This document shows positions 63,145-64,000 of a stretch of 64,000 nucleotides of DNA, piece after piece. Under the pieces are notes generated by a model that saw nothing but the letters and a program-made list of their open reading frames with translations, had not been told where the DNA came from and searched no databases. The stretch lies in NCBI GenBank assembly GCA_938074605.1, contig CALJEI010000002.1, positions 341,001 through 405,000 of the forward strand. The letters are read 5' to 3'. Position 1 is the stretch's first letter. Every line of letters begins with the position of its first letter. The stretch comes from an uncultured Ignisphaera sp. Its GTDB lineage: Archaea > Thermoproteota > Thermoprotei_A > Sulfolobales > Ignisphaeraceae. Made by a program: the position numbers and the translations under genes.

Positions 63145-63339
63145 ATGGAGGGAGGCAATTCTGTAAAGGGTTGGGTTTTAAAATGCAGTATATGTGGCAG
63201 TATTTGGATTTTAGAGGTCAGTTTTGATGTTCGTAATGTTAAAATGCTTTATCATTTTTGTAATAAATGTGGTAGAAATACGTTTCATGAAATTCTTGGT
63301 AGAGCTGAAGAAGTGTATAATGTGGTCAAGGACAAATAA
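63145..63339 (+). CDS. Small zinc-ribbon protein
   Basis: 64 residues with C14-x2-C17 (KCSICG) and C39-x2-C42 (FCNKCG), a single zinc ribbon. Similar tiny ribbons are common in crenarchaea; function unknown. Located upstream of tRNA-Ala and the rRNA operon. Confidence 0.7.
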   Translation: MEGGNSVKGWVLKCSICGSIWILEVSFDVRNVKMLYHFCNKCGRNTFHEILGRAEEVYNVVKDK

Positions 63340-63380
63340 TATTTTTAACCCGATGCAGAATACTTTTAAAAAGGTGTATT

Positions 63381-63457
<77 letters not shown>

Positions 63458-63592
63458 AAACAATCTAAATTTACATCACACATGATATTTTGTGCTAAAT
63501 ATATATACATAAATTATGTAGATATTGCTACTCTAAAACTATAGTAAGTATCGAAATAAGGCATCCAGTATATAGCTTAGGCCTTTTATATG

Positions 63593-63603
63593 AAAGCTTT
63601 TAA
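63593..63603 (+). promoter_or_regulatory. Probable promoter for the 5' RNA hairpin and/or rRNA operon
   Basis: AAAGCTTTTAA, a good BRE+TATA. Predicted start is about 63625-63628, some ten bases before the H/ACA-like hairpin and 230 bases before mature 16S. Confidence 0.5.
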
Positions 63604-63636
63604 CCTCACTTAATACAAAAAGAATTACCGCACACT

Positions 63637-63718
63637 GTTCCCGCGGCCGGCGGCAAAGCAGGACGCGGAGCAATAGCTCCGAGAATGAAGAGCTTTAACT
63701 CCAACCGCGGGAACATAG
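63637..63718 (+). ncRNA. H/ACA-type guide RNA hairpin upstream of 16S
   Basis: GTTCCCGCGG (63637-63646) pairs perfectly with CCGCGGGAAC (63705-63714). Above it is a symmetric internal loop, 5' CCGGCGGC and 3' AACTCCAA (8+8 bases, a pseudouridylation pocket), then stem AAAGC/GCTTT, an asymmetric loop containing ATGA/GGA (kink-turn candidate), and hairpin CGGAGC-AATA-GCTCCG. ACA follows at 63713-63715, exactly 16 bases below the top of the pocket, as archaeal H/ACA rules require. It could also be part of the pre-rRNA leader. Confidence 0.7.
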
Positions 63719-63855
63719 GTTATTAAAAGATGAAATGAGGTGGGGATCCGATCCAACCTAGGGACCTAACCTAGGGAGGTCGGATCTCACATGGTGTCTA
63801 CAGCCCATGCCACGTATTAGCCTACCCTGGGATACCCCGCGGCCTTGTGGCCGTG
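63719..63855 (+). other. 16S rRNA leader with processing-stem-like inverted repeat
   Basis: GTGGGGATCCGA (63740-63751) pairs with TCGGATCTCAC (63780-63790) around two copies of AACCTAGGG (63757-63765, 63769-63777). Another short stem GCGGCC/GGCCGT-like lies just before the 16S start. These are likely pre-rRNA folding or processing elements. Confidence 0.5.

Positions 63856-64000
<145 letters not shown>

Overview
The window comes from a crenarchaeote. The evidence is a cdvA-cdvB-cdvC (ESCRT-type) division operon, a WhiP-like winged-helix initiator protein, archaeal Pelota and aRF1, an archaeal 7S SRP RNA, TATA-box promoters close to start codons, and an archaeal 16S rRNA 5' end at the right edge. 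Protein genes are AT-rich while tRNA, SRP and rRNA genes are GC-rich, as expected for a hyperthermophile. The gene set and the 16S start fit a Desulfurococcales/Ignisphaera-like organism, but I cannot fix the genus from sequence alone.

Layout. 0-16 kb: class II HMG-CoA reductase, Rio2 kinase, a DUF460 protein, SAM synthetase, Lsm, a SPOUT methyltransferase, RqcH/NEMF, a CBS protein, the Cdv operon and a DUF2070 membrane protein. 16-31 kb: a RadA/KaiC-like ATPase split by a mini-intein, a PAC2 protein, an Lrp regulator, an ArsB/NhaD permease, a 1.6-kb gene-free stretch, Hel308 helicase, a DUF362-ferredoxin pair and three tRNAs, one with an intron. 31-42 kb: small Zn-finger and FeoA proteins, a GT-C membrane protein, a TFS-like factor, a circularly permuted GTPase, Trm10, and an unusual three-gene cassette (833-aa predicted beta-rich protein, VirB4-N-terminal-like protein, HerA/VirB4-like ATPase). 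42-49 kb: L15e, YchF-like GTPase, COG1325, RNase P Rpp30 and Pop5, inositol-phosphate synthase, Trm14-like methylase, UMP kinase. 50-64 kb: Pelota, an RNA cluster (SRP RNA, tRNA-Leu, tRNA-Ile, a candidate sRNA, tRNA-Ser), an NSUN-type methylase, a Nob1-like PIN protein, NAD kinase, PCMT, WhiP-like protein, aRF1, a Zn-ribbon tyrosine recombinase beside tRNA-Ser(GCT), two broken genes, tRNA-Ala and the start of the rRNA operon.

The dominant theme is RNA and ribosome biology. Besides tRNA, SRP and rRNA genes, the intergenic gaps hold at least five convincing C/D box guide sRNAs, three weaker ones, and an H/ACA-type hairpin just upstream of 16S. One C/D guide, read by the D+5 rule, points exactly at wobble position C34 of the tRNA-Leu(CAA) encoded 16.6 kb away in the same window. 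The most novel protein-level item is the 37.4-41.5 kb cassette, which looks like a VirB4-type motor split into two genes behind a large uncharacterised protein.
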